A stretch of 64,000 bases of DNA from Streptomyces sp. WM6378 (GTDB taxonomy: Bacteria > Actinomycetota > Actinomycetes > Streptomycetales > Streptomycetaceae): NCBI RefSeq assembly GCF_001279695.1, contig NZ_LGDD01000326.1, positions 4,275-68,274 on the forward strand. The letters run 5' to 3'. Position 1 is the stretch's first letter. Every line of letters begins with the position of its first letter. Both the position numbers and the translations under genes were made by a program. This document shows, piece after piece, positions 53,509 to 62,106 of this stretch. Under the pieces are notes generated by a model. That model did no database searches. It was not told where the DNA came from and saw only the letters and a list, made by a program, of their open reading frames with translations.

Positions 53509-54050
53509 GTATCGAGGACAGCGAGGCACTGGCGGTTCTCCACCGGCAGAACCGTGAGTTTCTTCGGCCGTGGGATCCTCCGCGTTCGGACGAGTTCTTC
53601 ACGGAAGTCGGCCAGCGCGCCTCCGTAGCAGCAGCTCTGCGGCAGAGGGACAACGGAGCGATGTGGCCCGGTGTGGTCCTGTACGAGGGAGCCGTGGTCG
53701 GCCGGGTCGACCTCAACAACATCCTGCTCGGGCGCCTGCGCAGCTGCTTCATCGGCTACTGGATCTCCAGTGGCCACAATGGGCGGGGGATCGCCACGGA
53801 TGCCGTGGCGCTGGCCCTGAACGTGGCCTTCCACGACTTGCAGCTGCACCGCGTCGACGCGTTCGCGCGGGAAGACAACCCGGCGTCGTGCCGTGTCCTG
53901 AAGAAGTGTGGGTTCCGGACTGTGGGCGTGTCACGTGGGCACATCCATATCGACGGCCGTTGGCGGGACGACGTCTTCTTCCAGAAGCTCGCTCCCTGGG
54001 ACGACCGTGTGCGCCTCATGCCTGACGCAGGAGGGGCACACAGCAACTGA
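53481..54050 (+). CDS. RimJ/RimL-type GNAT acyltransferase
   Basis: The gene starts inside the 3' end of the MFS gene (28-bp overlap); 189 residues. GNAT fold segments: SATAIRPLSIEDSEALAVLH, GVVLYEGAVVGRVDLNNILL, CFIGYWISSGHNGRGIATDA (acyl-CoA pyrophosphate loop, GHNGRGIAT), VDAFAREDNPASCRVLKKCG and FRTVGVSRGHI. RimJ-like enzymes acetylate peptide N-termini. In several RiPP families (selidamides, goadvionins) GNATs instead attach a fatty or polyketide acyl group. As last gene of this operon, beside a PUFA-like synthase operon, it is a candidate N-acyltransferase for the precursor; simple acetylation is the conservative alternative. Confidence 0.85.
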   Translation: MSATAIRPLSIEDSEALAVLHRQNREFLRPWDPPRSDEFFTEVGQRASVAAALRQRDNGAMWPGVVLYEGAVVGRVDLNNILLGRLRSCFIGYWISSGHNGRGIATDAVALALNVAFHDLQLHRVDAFAREDNPASCRVLKKCGFRTVGVSRGHIHIDGRWRDDVFFQKLAPWDDRVRLMPDAGGAHSN

Positions 54051-54089
54051 GGCCTTTTCGGCAATATCATGCCCGCCACCCGTGCGGCG

Positions 54090-54451
54090 ACCGTGCGGTG
54101 GGACCACGTCGGTTCCGGGTGCGGTCGCGTGCTGGGGGGGGCGGTGACCACCATTACGCGCACCTGGCACCGGTACGTCCTCGGCCGGCCCGACCGCACC
54201 GCGTCGTCCATGCCTGCCAGTCCGTGAACGGCGAACGGCCCCCGCCACTTGCGCACCGTGTTCACCGAGATCCCCAGCTCCCGCGCGATGGCACCGTTGG
54301 CCAGTCCGCCCGCCGCCGCGAGCGCGATTCTGGCCCGCAGCACCTTGAGTACCTGCCCGGTCACCGACGCCGCCAGCCGCTGCAGTCGTGCCCGCACCGG
54401 CACGGTGAGCTCCACCGCAACCGCCCTCGTCCGTGGCAGCCGTCCTGGCAT
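54090..54451 (-). pseudogene. IS630-family transposase, N-terminal fragment
   Basis: The minus strand encodes QVLKVLRARIALAAAGGLAN, AIARELGISVNTVRKWRGPF and GLAGMDDAVRSGRPRTYRCQ, the helix-turn-helix and linker of an IS630-type transposase. The frame then runs into unrelated sequence; the DDE core is missing. Confidence 0.7.
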
Positions 54452-54657
54452 GACCTATCCGGAGCCGCGGGTATTGCGGCGCGCCTGTACTCGTGGGCGT
54501 TCAACAAGACCGCGTGGGCCCATGAGCCGTCCGAGGACTGGATGAAGCAGAACTCCCTGCCTGTCAGGCTCTCGCGGAAGCCGATGTGCTGCGGCGGGCA
54601 CTGGATGCCCTGTGTCGGAAGTTGGATGGCAAGGCAGCCGCGGCGAAGACAGCATGA
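54430..54657 (+). pseudogene. Tyrosine integrase fragment
   Basis: Frames on the plus strand read ARLYSWAFNKTAWAHEPSED and, after a shift, ADVLRRALDALCRKLDGKAA with AAKTA. This is the SAM-like N-terminal core-binding part of Streptomyces tyrosine recombinases. It is truncated and frameshifted, with no catalytic domain. Confidence 0.45.
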
Positions 54658-54694
54658 CGTAAGAGGGCTGCCCTCAGCGAAGTGCTCAGTGCCT

Positions 54695-56384
54695 GACTCT
54701 GTCGGGGATCTTGTGAATTGCCAGCATGAAGACGTGATCGCCACTCAGGCGTCCGTCTGCCTGGTGTGACTGTTTCCCCTGCTCAACTCCCGTGAGGTGC
54801 AGAGTGGGTGCAAACGGGCCGAGTGGATCACCTCGTCCCCGACGCCTCTGCGAACGCCACCACGGGTGCTGATGAGAGGTGTGGGGCAGGAGATGCCAAT
54901 GGTCCGGGGCTGGGGGCGTAGCGCCGCCGGGCGCCTGGCGTAGCGCCTTTGCTGGGATTCGCGCGATGGCATCGGTGACGGTGGGACGGTGGGCGGATCC
55001 GTCTACTGGAGATGATCGAGATGTGCGTCCACCCTCGTTCCGGCTCGGAGATCCCGGAGCTGACAGCACGGGTTGCCCGTGCCAGCAATCCGCATGGCAC
55101 CGCCGCTATGTGTATCCGCGACCGTCTGGACGGGTTGTGGAGCGACGAGGACTTCGCCGAGTGGTACCCGCGGGACGGCAGGCCAGGCTTGTCCCCGGCC
55201 CAGTTGGCCACAGTCTGCGTTCTGCAGTTCCTGCTGGAGTTGTCCGACCGGCAGGCCGCCGAGGCGGTGCGCTGTCGCATTGACTTCAAATACGCGTTAG
55301 CCATGGAACTGGACGATCCCGGCTTCCACCACAGCGTCCTGACGGACTTCCGTGAGCGCCTGGCCGAGGAAGGCCGGGCCGACCAGCTCCTGAGCCTGGC
55401 ACTGGAGCGGATCAGGGCCGCCGGCCTGGTCAAGGAACGGGGACGTCAGCGCAGCGACTCCACCCACGTCCTGGCCGCGGTACGGGACCTGACTCGGATC
55501 GAGCTGGTCACCGAAGCGATGCGTGCGGCCTTGGAGAACTCGCCCGTCAGGCCCCGCGGGAACTCAAGGGGCTGGTCACGGACGACTGGGGCAAGCGCTA
55601 CGGACGCGCAGCCCGGCTCGGGAACAATCCCACCCGGCCGAAGACCCGTATCAAGAGCGTCGGCGATGACGCCTTCCTGCTGCTGGGCTACATCCACCAC
55701 TACCTGCCCCGCCTGTGGGAAGGCCCGCAACTCCAGGCGCTACGGCAGATCTTCCTGCAGAACTACTGGATCGACAGCCGGGACAAGGTCCGGTGGCGCA
55801 CTCCCGAGGAGACTGGCCTGCCGTCCTCCTCCGCAGCCATCGTCTCGCCCTACGACCTGACCGCCCGATACGCCCGACGGGGCAGCACTCGGTGGAAAGG
55901 GTTCCTGACGCACGTCACCGAGACCTGCGACGACGACACCGTGAACATCATCACCGACGTGACCACCACCGCAGCCACGATCCGCGATGTCTCCACCCTG
56001 CCGGCGACCCATGCCCACCTGGAGGAACGGAACCTGTTGCCCGCCGAGCACCTGGTCGACGGCGGCTACACCTCCGTCGCGATGCGGGACAGTACCGCCC
56101 GTGACTACCAGATCGACCTGGTGGGGCCGGTCAAGGAGAAGACCACCCGCAAGTCACGCAAGGGCAACGTGTTCGACCGCGACGCCTTCACCATCGACTG
56201 GGACCGGCAGGAAGTCGTCTGTCCGCAGGGCACGGTGACCCGCCAGTGGTCGACTCCGCCCTCCATCACCCCCTACACCAGGGTGTTCTTCAACAAGGTC
56301 GACTGCATCCCCTGCCCGGTCAGGACCGACTGCACGCGCAGCCAACAGCGTCCCCCAACTTTGAGCTGCGGGCTTTGGCCATAG
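54695..56384 (+). pseudogene. Decayed IS1182-family element and transposase
   Basis: The end signature GACTCTGTCGGGGATCTTG (54695-54713) matches the intact element. The transposase starts at ATG 55012 ([40 protein letters not shown]) and is open to about 55540. It then continues in another frame (PTRPKTRIKSVGDDAFLLLG, EHLVDGGYTSVAMRDSTARD, CIPCPVRTDCTRS), where it is cut at about 56384. The C-terminal domain and right inverted repeat are lost. Roughly co-linear with 7799-9526. Confidence 0.85.
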
Positions 56385-56443
56385 GTTGCTGAGGAGCTCG
56401 GTCCGCAGGACGCTTAAGGCAGAGCTCAGCGGGGGGAGGGGGC

Positions 56444-56569
56444 ATGGACCCACAGTCCTACGAGAGCCAACCGCACACGGACATCCACGCTCTACGCGGA
56501 GCGATAGAAGACGCCTGCCAGCAGGCCGTGTCCGGCCTGTTCACCCTCGCCGGGCAGCTTACGAGGTGA
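56444..56569 (+). CDS. Small hypothetical protein (41 residues)
   Basis: ATG 56444 follows GGGGGGAGGGGGC; the product starts MDPQSYESQPHTDIHALRGA and ends LFTLAGQLTR. A second small frame begins three bases after its stop, so the two may be an operon or one gene split by a frameshift. Not recognised. Confidence 0.35.
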   Translation: MDPQSYESQPHTDIHALRGAIEDACQQAVSGLFTLAGQLTR

Positions 56570-56571
56570 AG

Positions 56572-56772
56572 ATGCTGCTACTGACCCTCAACCAGGCCGA
56601 GAGCTTCCTGGAAACCGGTGAGGCAGAAGTGGCCATGCGCTTCCCGGACGAGCCGGATCAGTACCTCTACCGGGCAGTCCTCGCGGAACGGATGCTGCAA
56701 CGCCTGGTCACGTCGGTGCGGGACGTCATGAACTCAAGCCCCAAGGACTGTGTGGGGCAGTCACAGCCATGA
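56572..56772 (+). CDS. Small hypothetical protein (66 residues)
   Basis: ATG 56572, immediately after the previous small frame (ACGAGGTGAAG upstream). The helical acidic sequence MLLLTLNQAESFLETGEAEV and QYLYRAVLAERMLQRLVTSV looks like a small soluble actinobacterial protein. Not recognised. Confidence 0.4.
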   Translation: MLLLTLNQAESFLETGEAEVAMRFPDEPDQYLYRAVLAERMLQRLVTSVRDVMNSSPKDCVGQSQP

Positions 56773-57187
56773 CCTGCGATTTTAGCCGGGCCAACTGCAA
56801 CGCTCGGAGGGGCCAACTCAGCCGCTCATGGGCCATCTCGGACACTCAGTCTCAGCAGCGCCATCAATGTCCGATACCTCTGGGACGACCCCTACACCCA
56901 GCTCGCGATCGTCTTCGTGGGCGGAGAAGGCTGCTACCAGGCCCCGTGCGCAACAACCCCCGAGGCGGCGCGGAGGAACGCCGAACGCGGGCCGGACCGG
57001 CTGCGCACTGCGCAAGTCGCCCCGTTGCGGGGCTATGAAAAAGGTAGGGGGGCGCACCGCAGCAGTCGTCGGCCAGGGGCCCAGCCGCAGCACAGGGCCC
57101 GGGGCTTGTACCGCAGACGCGGTTCAAGCTCCGGGCCGAGGCTCTGTGGACCGGGTGAACGAGCTCACCCGGCCACGTCGCTGACGC
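56773..57187. other. Region without a supported gene
   Basis: Short plus-strand frames such as IRYLWDDPYTQLAIVFVGGE (near 56870) are protein-like but lack a start and are cut after about 40 codons. It lies downstream of the convergent protease gene. Confidence 0.3.
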
Positions 57188-59062
57188 TCAGTGCGCGGCG
57201 GCGGTCACCGATACAGGGGCAGCGGAGCCGACCCCTGCCACGGTGTTGCCGCCACCCTCCGCGTAAGCGACCAAGCCCGCGAATGCGCTGTTCCACACGA
57301 CTCCGTAGGACGGGAAGGGGTTGACGCCGCCCTGCTGGAATCCGCCGATGCTGGCATACGCCGTGCCGGTGCTGTCGCTGAGCGGGCCGCCGGAGCCTCC
57401 GTCAGCGAAGGTGCAGTTGAGCTCCAGCTGGCTGTTGTCGCCGTTGAACCGGGTCGCCGGCGCGTTGCACGCGCGGGGGTCCTTGTAGTCGTGCGGGTAG
57501 CCGATGGTGTAGGTGGGGGTTGAGGCCACGTTCACGCCTTGCGAGGTCTTCCACTTGTGGATCCCGGCCACGTTCCCGATGTGTGCGCCGTCTGAGCGCG
57601 GCTTGATCACGTAGACCCCGAAGTCGGCATCGGGGGCGTGATCGTCGTGCCAGTGCTTGGTGACGTAGCCGATGCTCTGAACCGACCAGGCGGCATGAGG
57701 TCCGCTGGAGTTGTCGTTCGGCACGAACTTGTCGGGGGTCGGGGCGTTGACCCAGATCCCGGGCGGCCCGCCGAAGGCGTGGTTCGTGCTGTTGTAGATG
57801 CAGTGGCCGGCGGTGGCGACGATGTCGGGGCCGATCACCGTGCCGGTGCAGTTCCAGTGCACGGGCCCGAGGTGGTAGTAGAGCTTGCCGACGGTCGGCT
57901 CGCCCGAGGTGGTCCGGGTCGTCCCGCCGTCAGACGGGGTAAAGCTCTGCGCCATGATGCTGGGACTGGTACCAGGAGCCATGCCCAGGCCCGTGGAGAC
58001 ACCGCCGGCCGGCTTGTCCTGCGTGATCCACAGGGCGCCGGTGTTGGCCTGGAACGCGATCCCAGGCACCCCCGAACCGCTGACCGCGTAACTCGGGCTG
58101 GTGCCGCGCATCATGCCCAGGTGCAGGTCGGTGCCAGCGGTGGTACCCGGCGTGATCCACAAGTTGCCGGTGTTGGCCTGGAACGCGATACCGAAATGGC
58201 TCTTGTTGTTGTAGTTCCTGGTAATGCTGGGGCTGGTGCCGCGCATCATGCCCAGGTGCAGGTCGGTGCCGACGGTGGTACCCGGCGTGATCCACAGGTC
58301 GCCGGTATTGGCCTGGAACGCGATCTCGACGTCGGGCCCGCCGGTGGAAGAGATGCTGGGGCTGGTGCCGCGCATCATGCCCAAGTGCAAGTCGGTGCCC
58401 CGTCCGGTTTCCGAGTTGTAGCGCCACAGGTCGCCGTTGTTGGCCTGGAACGCAACGTCGTACTCGATGTGGCCCGCGCTGTCGTAGTGGGCAACGACGC
58501 TGGGGCTGGTCCCGGGCATCATGCCCAGGCCCGTGTTGAGGGTGTGTCCGTTCCCGGTGACCCACAGATTGGTGGTGTTGGCCTGGAACGCGGTCCAGTA
58601 GACGCTGGTGTCCCGGCCCTGGCAGACGCTGCTGATGCTGGGGCTGGTGCCGCGCATCATGCCCAGGCCCGTGTTGACGGTGTGTCCGTTCCCGGTGATC
58701 ATCCACAGGTCGGTGGTGTTGGCCTGGAACGCGGTCTCGCCACCGCTCCCGTTGCACCCTCCGAGTGCGGTGCTGGGGCTGGTGCCGCGCATCATGCCCA
58801 GGCCCGTGTTGAGGGAGCCGGGCGCCGTTCCCCCCGACTCCCACAGATTGGTGGTGTTGGCCTGGAACGCGATGGTGAACGTGTCGGTCGGAAATGCTGC
58901 GGCAGTGCTGCTGGCGGACGCCGGCGCGGCACTCAGAACCGGAAGCAGCCCGGCTGCCGCAACAGCAGAACCCAACAGGACGGGTACCAGCCGACCCAGC
59001 GCCCCGCGGCGCGGCGTTCCCATGGCGCTCTTCGGCGCCCCATGCCTTCTTAACCTCATCAT
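57188..59062 (-). CDS. Secreted trypsin-like serine protease with seven N-terminal propeller-type repeats
   Basis: ATG near 59062 follows GCGGGGGACA; 624 residues. Signal peptide: basic MRLRRHGAPK..., hydrophobic LVPVLLGSAVAAAGLLPVLS, cleavage near ASAS. Residues ~60-370 are seven repeats of about 40 residues built on AFQANTxxLW and LGMMRGTSPSI, which suggests a seven-bladed beta-propeller. A trypsin-like domain follows with His in DIVATAGHCIYN, Asp probably in DADFGVYVIKP and Ser in FADGGSGGPLSDS. The protein is extracellular; the propeller may bind a polymer or glycan and target proteolysis. The same repeats cause the DNA repeat at about 57950-58880. Confidence 0.8.
   Translation of the reverse strand: MMRLRRHGAPKSAMGTPRRGALGRLVPVLLGSAVAAAGLLPVLSAAPASASSTAAAFPTDTFTIAFQANTTNLWESGGTAPGSLNTGLGMMRGTSPSTALGGCNGSGGETAFQANTTDLWMITGNGHTVNTGLGMMRGTSPSISSVCQGRDTSVYWTAFQANTTNLWVTGNGHTLNTGLGMMPGTSPSVVAHYDSAGHIEYDVAFQANNGDLWRYNSETGRGTDLHLGMMRGTSPSISSTGGPDVEIAFQANTGDLWITPGTTVGTDLHLGMMRGTSPSITRNYNNKSHFGIAFQANTGNLWITPGTTAGTDLHLGMMRGTSPSYAVSGSGVPGIAFQANTGALWITQDKPAGGVSTGLGMAPGTSPSIMAQSFTPSDGGTTRTTSGEPTVGKLYYHLGPVHWNCTGTVIGPDIVATAGHCIYNSTNHAFGGPPGIWVNAPTPDKFVPNDNSSGPHAAWSVQSIGYVTKHWHDDHAPDADFGVYVIKPRSDGAHIGNVAGIHKWKTSQGVNVASTPTYTIGYPHDYKDPRACNAPATRFNGDNSQLELNCTFADGGSGGPLSDSTGTAYASIGGFQQGGVNPFPSYGVVWNSAFAGLVAYAEGGGNTVAGVGSAAPVSVTAAAH
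57950..58880 (-). repeat. Seven coding repeats of ~115-130 bp in the protease gene
   Basis: Units share TTGGCCTGGAACGCG and TGGTGCCGCGCATCATGCCC on the plus strand, corresponding to AFQAN and MMRGTSP. These are intragenic coding repeats, not a CRISPR array. Confidence 0.85.
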
Positions 59063-59171
59063 TGTCCCCCGCTGCTCGTGACCGTACTTCGGCTCAGATC
59101 GACCGTGCTGAATCGGCTGGGCGTGGCCGCCAGGCGCTGAGATGCTGCGGACCTACCGACCCCTCGGTCAG

Positions 59172-59261
59172 CCATCGGCCTGGGCCACTCCGGTAGTGGT
59201 GCCAGCGGCGACGGCCATCGTCGCGGCCACCACCGCTGCCTTGACCGAACGCTTCATCGCT
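59172..59261 (-). pseudogene. Truncated secreted-protein gene: signal peptide only
   Basis: ATG 59261 with GAAAGGAACAGCG upstream encodes MKRSVKAAVVAATMAVAAG and then TTTGVAQADG before TGA. This is a full Sec signal peptide with no mature protein. It matches the broken leader at 4934-5010. Confidence 0.5.
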
Positions 59262-59360
59262 GTTCCTTTCGTAGCGCGGGAACAGCTGAGCGCCCCACGG
59301 CGACGCTATGGGTACGGGCCCTTCGACCGTCCTAGATTCGTCCTAGTGCCAGGTCACCAA
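59262..59360 (-). promoter_or_regulatory. Conserved promoter segment with CTAGGAC direct repeat (copy 2)
   Basis: On the minus strand: GGCACTAGGACGAATCTAGG followed by ACG, then GGGCCCGTACCCATAGCGTC, then a ribosome site before the ATG at 59261. It aligns with 4830-4931 with the same spacing of the direct repeat, the CATAGCGT element and the KRSVKAA coding start. Confidence 0.5.
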
Positions 59361-59528
59361 GGGGATCGGAGCTGATCGCGGCCAGCATCTCGGCCTGGCA
59401 CGGTCCGTCGAGCCGGACCCCGCGTCCGGTGACCTGTGCGACACCGCCCCACCTCCGCCACGCTCCGCTGCTCATGCTCTTCGCCCCGCTGACGGTGGGG
59501 AAGACACCCGCAGAGCAGGCCCCGCAGG

Positions 59529-60136
59529 GTGCTCACCTCCTGTGGAGGGCCCCCTCCACGCCGTACGGGCTGGAACGTCACCGGTCGTGACGCCGGGTGG
59601 GAGCATCCGGTCGGAGTTCCGGGCGGAGGCCGCGGGTGGACTCTGGACATGGAACATGCGCACCACGCCCTGCCCCACCGGGCGGCCGCGAAGATCAAGC
59701 CGGACTGGCAGTTGGGCGGCGGGGTGATTACCGGCGGAGAGATCTACCGCGTCAGTCCTGCCATAATCAGCAGCTACTTCCAGTACATGACGACGGAGTA
59801 CGCCCAGTACGCCACCAGCCACGGCATGCTCCTGATCCAGCTGGCCGGCCCACGCCGTGGCGAGCCCTGGAGCGCGGATGCGGCCCGCGGGATGCTGCGG
59901 CGGGCCGGACGACGGGCGGGGTTGCCCGGACGGATCAAGCCCCAGGCGTTCCGCCACCAGATCACCAACGACGTCCTGGACGCCTCCGGCGGTGACGCGA
60001 TAGTGGCCAAGGTGGTCGGGAACTGGGCCTCGGCCCGCATGGTCGACGAGGTCTACGGGCATCCGGACCTGCATTCCCCTGAGTTCGTCCGCGCCCTGCA
60101 CGCGGCCTGGGGGGCGGGGGGGGGGAAGACGCATGA
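59529..60136 (+). pseudogene. Tyrosine recombinase, C-terminal part
   Basis: The frame carries MLRRAGRRAGLPGRIKPQAF, RHQITNDVLDASGGDAIVAK and SARMVDEVYGHPDLHSPEFV; the Tyr nucleophile is probably in EVYGHPD. The N-terminal core-binding domain is missing. A ten-G run at 60116-60125 shifts the frame: with one base fewer or more, the gene would end at TGA 60134-60136, overlapping the ATG of the next gene, as in multi-recombinase modules. Confidence 0.6.
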
Positions 60137-60540
60137 ACAGGGTGCAACTGCTGCCGCCGCCCCCGACCGGTGGATCCGCCTCGCGGACCGTCGGCGACCG
60201 GCTGGAGGTACTGACCTCCTTGACCGCGGCACCGTCATTCGACCCGCTCTACCGCGGCGACGTCATCGTGATGCCGCGTGATCACCCCGAGTACGGCTGG
60301 GGGTGCGGTGTTCCGCTCTGCGCCCGCCCGGAGCTGCCGGCACGCGGCTACTGCCACTTCCACCACGACCAGTGGCACCTGATGCGCGACGTCGAAGGGA
60401 AGAACATCGCCGACTTCCTGCGCATGACGGTTCCCCAGGACTCACGAAGCCGACTGGACCAAGTCCCCTGTCTGATCTGCCCCGACCATCCGGCGCCCGC
60501 TGTGAACGGGCTGTGCTTCCGCCATAACGGGCGCGGTTCT
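60133..60540 (+). CDS. Zinc-finger-containing recombinase N-terminal part (truncated)
   Basis: ATG 60133 overlaps the expected stop of the preceding integrase. The frame has two Cys/His clusters, WGCGVPLCARPELPARGYCH with FHHDQW, and PCLICPDHPAPAVNGLCFRH, like the zinc-binding N-termini of large recombinases in actinobacterial tandem-recombinase modules. After about 60540 the sequence no longer looks related, so the gene is truncated. Confidence 0.45.
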
Positions 60541-60654
60541 GGCACAAGATCTTGGGGAGTCGTCGCGGAGCGTCACGTTGGTGTTCGATTGCGAGGAGTC
60601 GGGTTCGCGTGAGACCGCGTACGCCTTGTCGTTCATCGTTCAGAATTGACGCTC

Positions 60655-60850
60655 CCTCAGGCGTCTGCTGGCCGCTGCTGCGGTCGGTTGTGGGCGGTGA
60701 TGGTGCTGGGTATGCAGGCCGAGGCATCATTCTGGGACTCGCTGGTGTTCGACGAGATCGACGACCTGGTCGTCGAGGCGGTGGCGGCCGCTTTCGGCAC
60801 GGTCGACGTGGCGGCAAGAGGCCAGGCGGCCGGGGCGGCCTGGCCGCCCC
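60655..60850 (+). pseudogene. Possible ISL3-type transposase N-terminal fragment
   Basis: LVFDEIDDLVVEAVAAAFGT with VDVAARGQAAGAA resembles the start of ISL3-type transposases before their Cys-rich zinc-binding segment. The frame degenerates just after it. The rest up to 61108 holds no supported gene. Confidence 0.3.
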
Positions 60851-61108
60851 GGGGAGGTGCTGCCAGCTGCCCGGTGCCGTCCCGCACGGAAGGCGCTGCT
60901 CGCGGACGTGTCCGGGACTGTTCGGCAGGTGGCCGGAGGGCGAGGGCTGTTGCTGCACTGGGCGTGCAGGCCGGTCCTGGCCGCCGCGGGCCACCTCGTA
61001 GCGGTAGACGGCCTTGACCAGGGTCATCGCGGCGACCGGGCAGAACCTCGGCCGCGGGTGGTCCCGCCAGGGGCCGGTGCTCAGAGCCGCGTCTGAACCT
61101 GGGCTGGA

Positions 61109-62035
61109 TCAGCGGCACTCCGCGCAGACGTCCCCCGGACCGCCTTGTCGCCGTACCGTCTCCACCGCTGTCTCGGCGAAGGCGCGGATGCGGTGCGTGT
61201 CCGCTGCGGCCTGCCACACCAGGCCGTACTCCAGCGGGGGAGCGTCGTCGAAAGGGACGTAGGCGATATTGGGCCGGGCGTAGTACCTGACCTCGTGCGC
61301 GGCGGTCGGATGTACTCCTCGCCCGGCTCCGACCAGGGCGAGGAGCTCCTGCCGGGTCGCCGCCCGCTCACCGCGCTCGATGGGACGGCCCTCCGGAGTC
61401 GTGGGCGGCAGGAGATGGTCGAGCCAGTAGTCCGGTACGGGCCCCGAGAGACTGAGCACCTTGTCCCCGGCGAGGTCGTCGACCCGGACAGAGGGCCTCT
61501 TCGCGAAGGGGTGCCGGGTGGAGACGGCCAGCACGCGGGTATCGGAGATCAGTACGGGGCCGGTGGCCAGATCGGGTTCGACGACGGGGAACTGGGCGAG
61601 CAGCAGGTCGAGTTCGCCCGAGCGCAGCAGGCCGAAAGGGTCGCAGAGCGGGGTCTCGTGCAGTAGGACGTCACCGGCCGTCGGGTACCGCTCGCGGTAT
61701 GCGGAGGCGGCGAACAGCACGAGCTCACCGGCGAGCGGACTGCTGAACCCGACGCGCAGCGGCTCGCCCAGACCGCGTCCCGCGGCAACTGCCCGCTGGA
61801 CGCCGTCCCTGATCAGCTCGTAGCCGGGGCGTATGTCGTCCGCGAGGCGGCGCCCGATCGACGTCAACTCCACGCGCCTGCTGGTCCGTTCAAAGAGCGC
61901 CGCGCCTATACGTCGCTCCAGTTGCTTGATGGTCTGGCTGACCCGGGCCTGCGATACGTGCAGGCGTTGTGCGGTGCGGCCGAAGTGCAGCTCCTCGGTG
62001 AGGGCCAGGAAGATCTCGACGTCGCGGCGTTCCAT
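61109..62035 (-). CDS. LysR-family transcriptional regulator
   Basis: A 308-residue LysR protein: the N-terminal winged helix is MERRDVEIFLALTEELHFGR, with recognition part VSQARVSQTIKQLERRIGAA and LFERTSRRVELTSIG. The C-terminal co-inducer domain contains LRVGFSSPLAGELVLFAASA and LARPNIAYVPFDDAP-like YARPNIAYVPFDDAPPLEYG. It is divergent from the SDR gene with a 71-bp gap, the standard LysR-target layout, and so probably controls that gene and itself. Confidence 0.9.
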   Translation of the reverse strand: MERRDVEIFLALTEELHFGRTAQRLHVSQARVSQTIKQLERRIGAALFERTSRRVELTSIGRRLADDIRPGYELIRDGVQRAVAAGRGLGEPLRVGFSSPLAGELVLFAASAYRERYPTAGDVLLHETPLCDPFGLLRSGELDLLLAQFPVVEPDLATGPVLISDTRVLAVSTRHPFAKRPSVRVDDLAGDKVLSLSGPVPDYWLDHLLPPTTPEGRPIERGERAATRQELLALVGAGRGVHPTAAHEVRYYARPNIAYVPFDDAPPLEYGLVWQAAADTHRIRAFAETAVETVRRQGGPGDVCAECR

Positions 62036-62049
62036 AACTGTCAGGTTAT
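62034..62049. promoter_or_regulatory. Candidate LysR box
   Basis: ATAACTGTCAGGTTAT is an inverted repeat with 5-bp arms (ATAAC/GTTAT) and contains a T-N11-A pattern. It covers the start of the LysR gene and lies in the divergent gap, fitting autorepression and control of the SDR gene. Confidence 0.55.
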
Positions 62050-62106
62050 CGACCGTTGCGCGACCGGCTGTTGTTCGGGGTCCACTGGACGATCAAGGAT
62101 GGGGAC

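Noticed and set aside
53481..54050. GNAT as an unrelated housekeeping RimJ
   Set aside because: It overlaps the MFS gene by 28 bp in the same operon, so a cluster role is more likely, though acetylation rather than fatty acylation cannot be excluded.
57950..58880. CRISPR-like regular repeats
   Set aside because: Units are coding and in frame (AFQAN...MMRGTSP), vary in length and encode protease repeats; no constant repeat/spacer pattern.
57638..59053. 471-codon plus-strand open frame with repeats (GLERD, GAGAAHHAQ)
   Set aside because: Shadow of the secreted protease; the minus frame has the signal peptide and catalytic triad.
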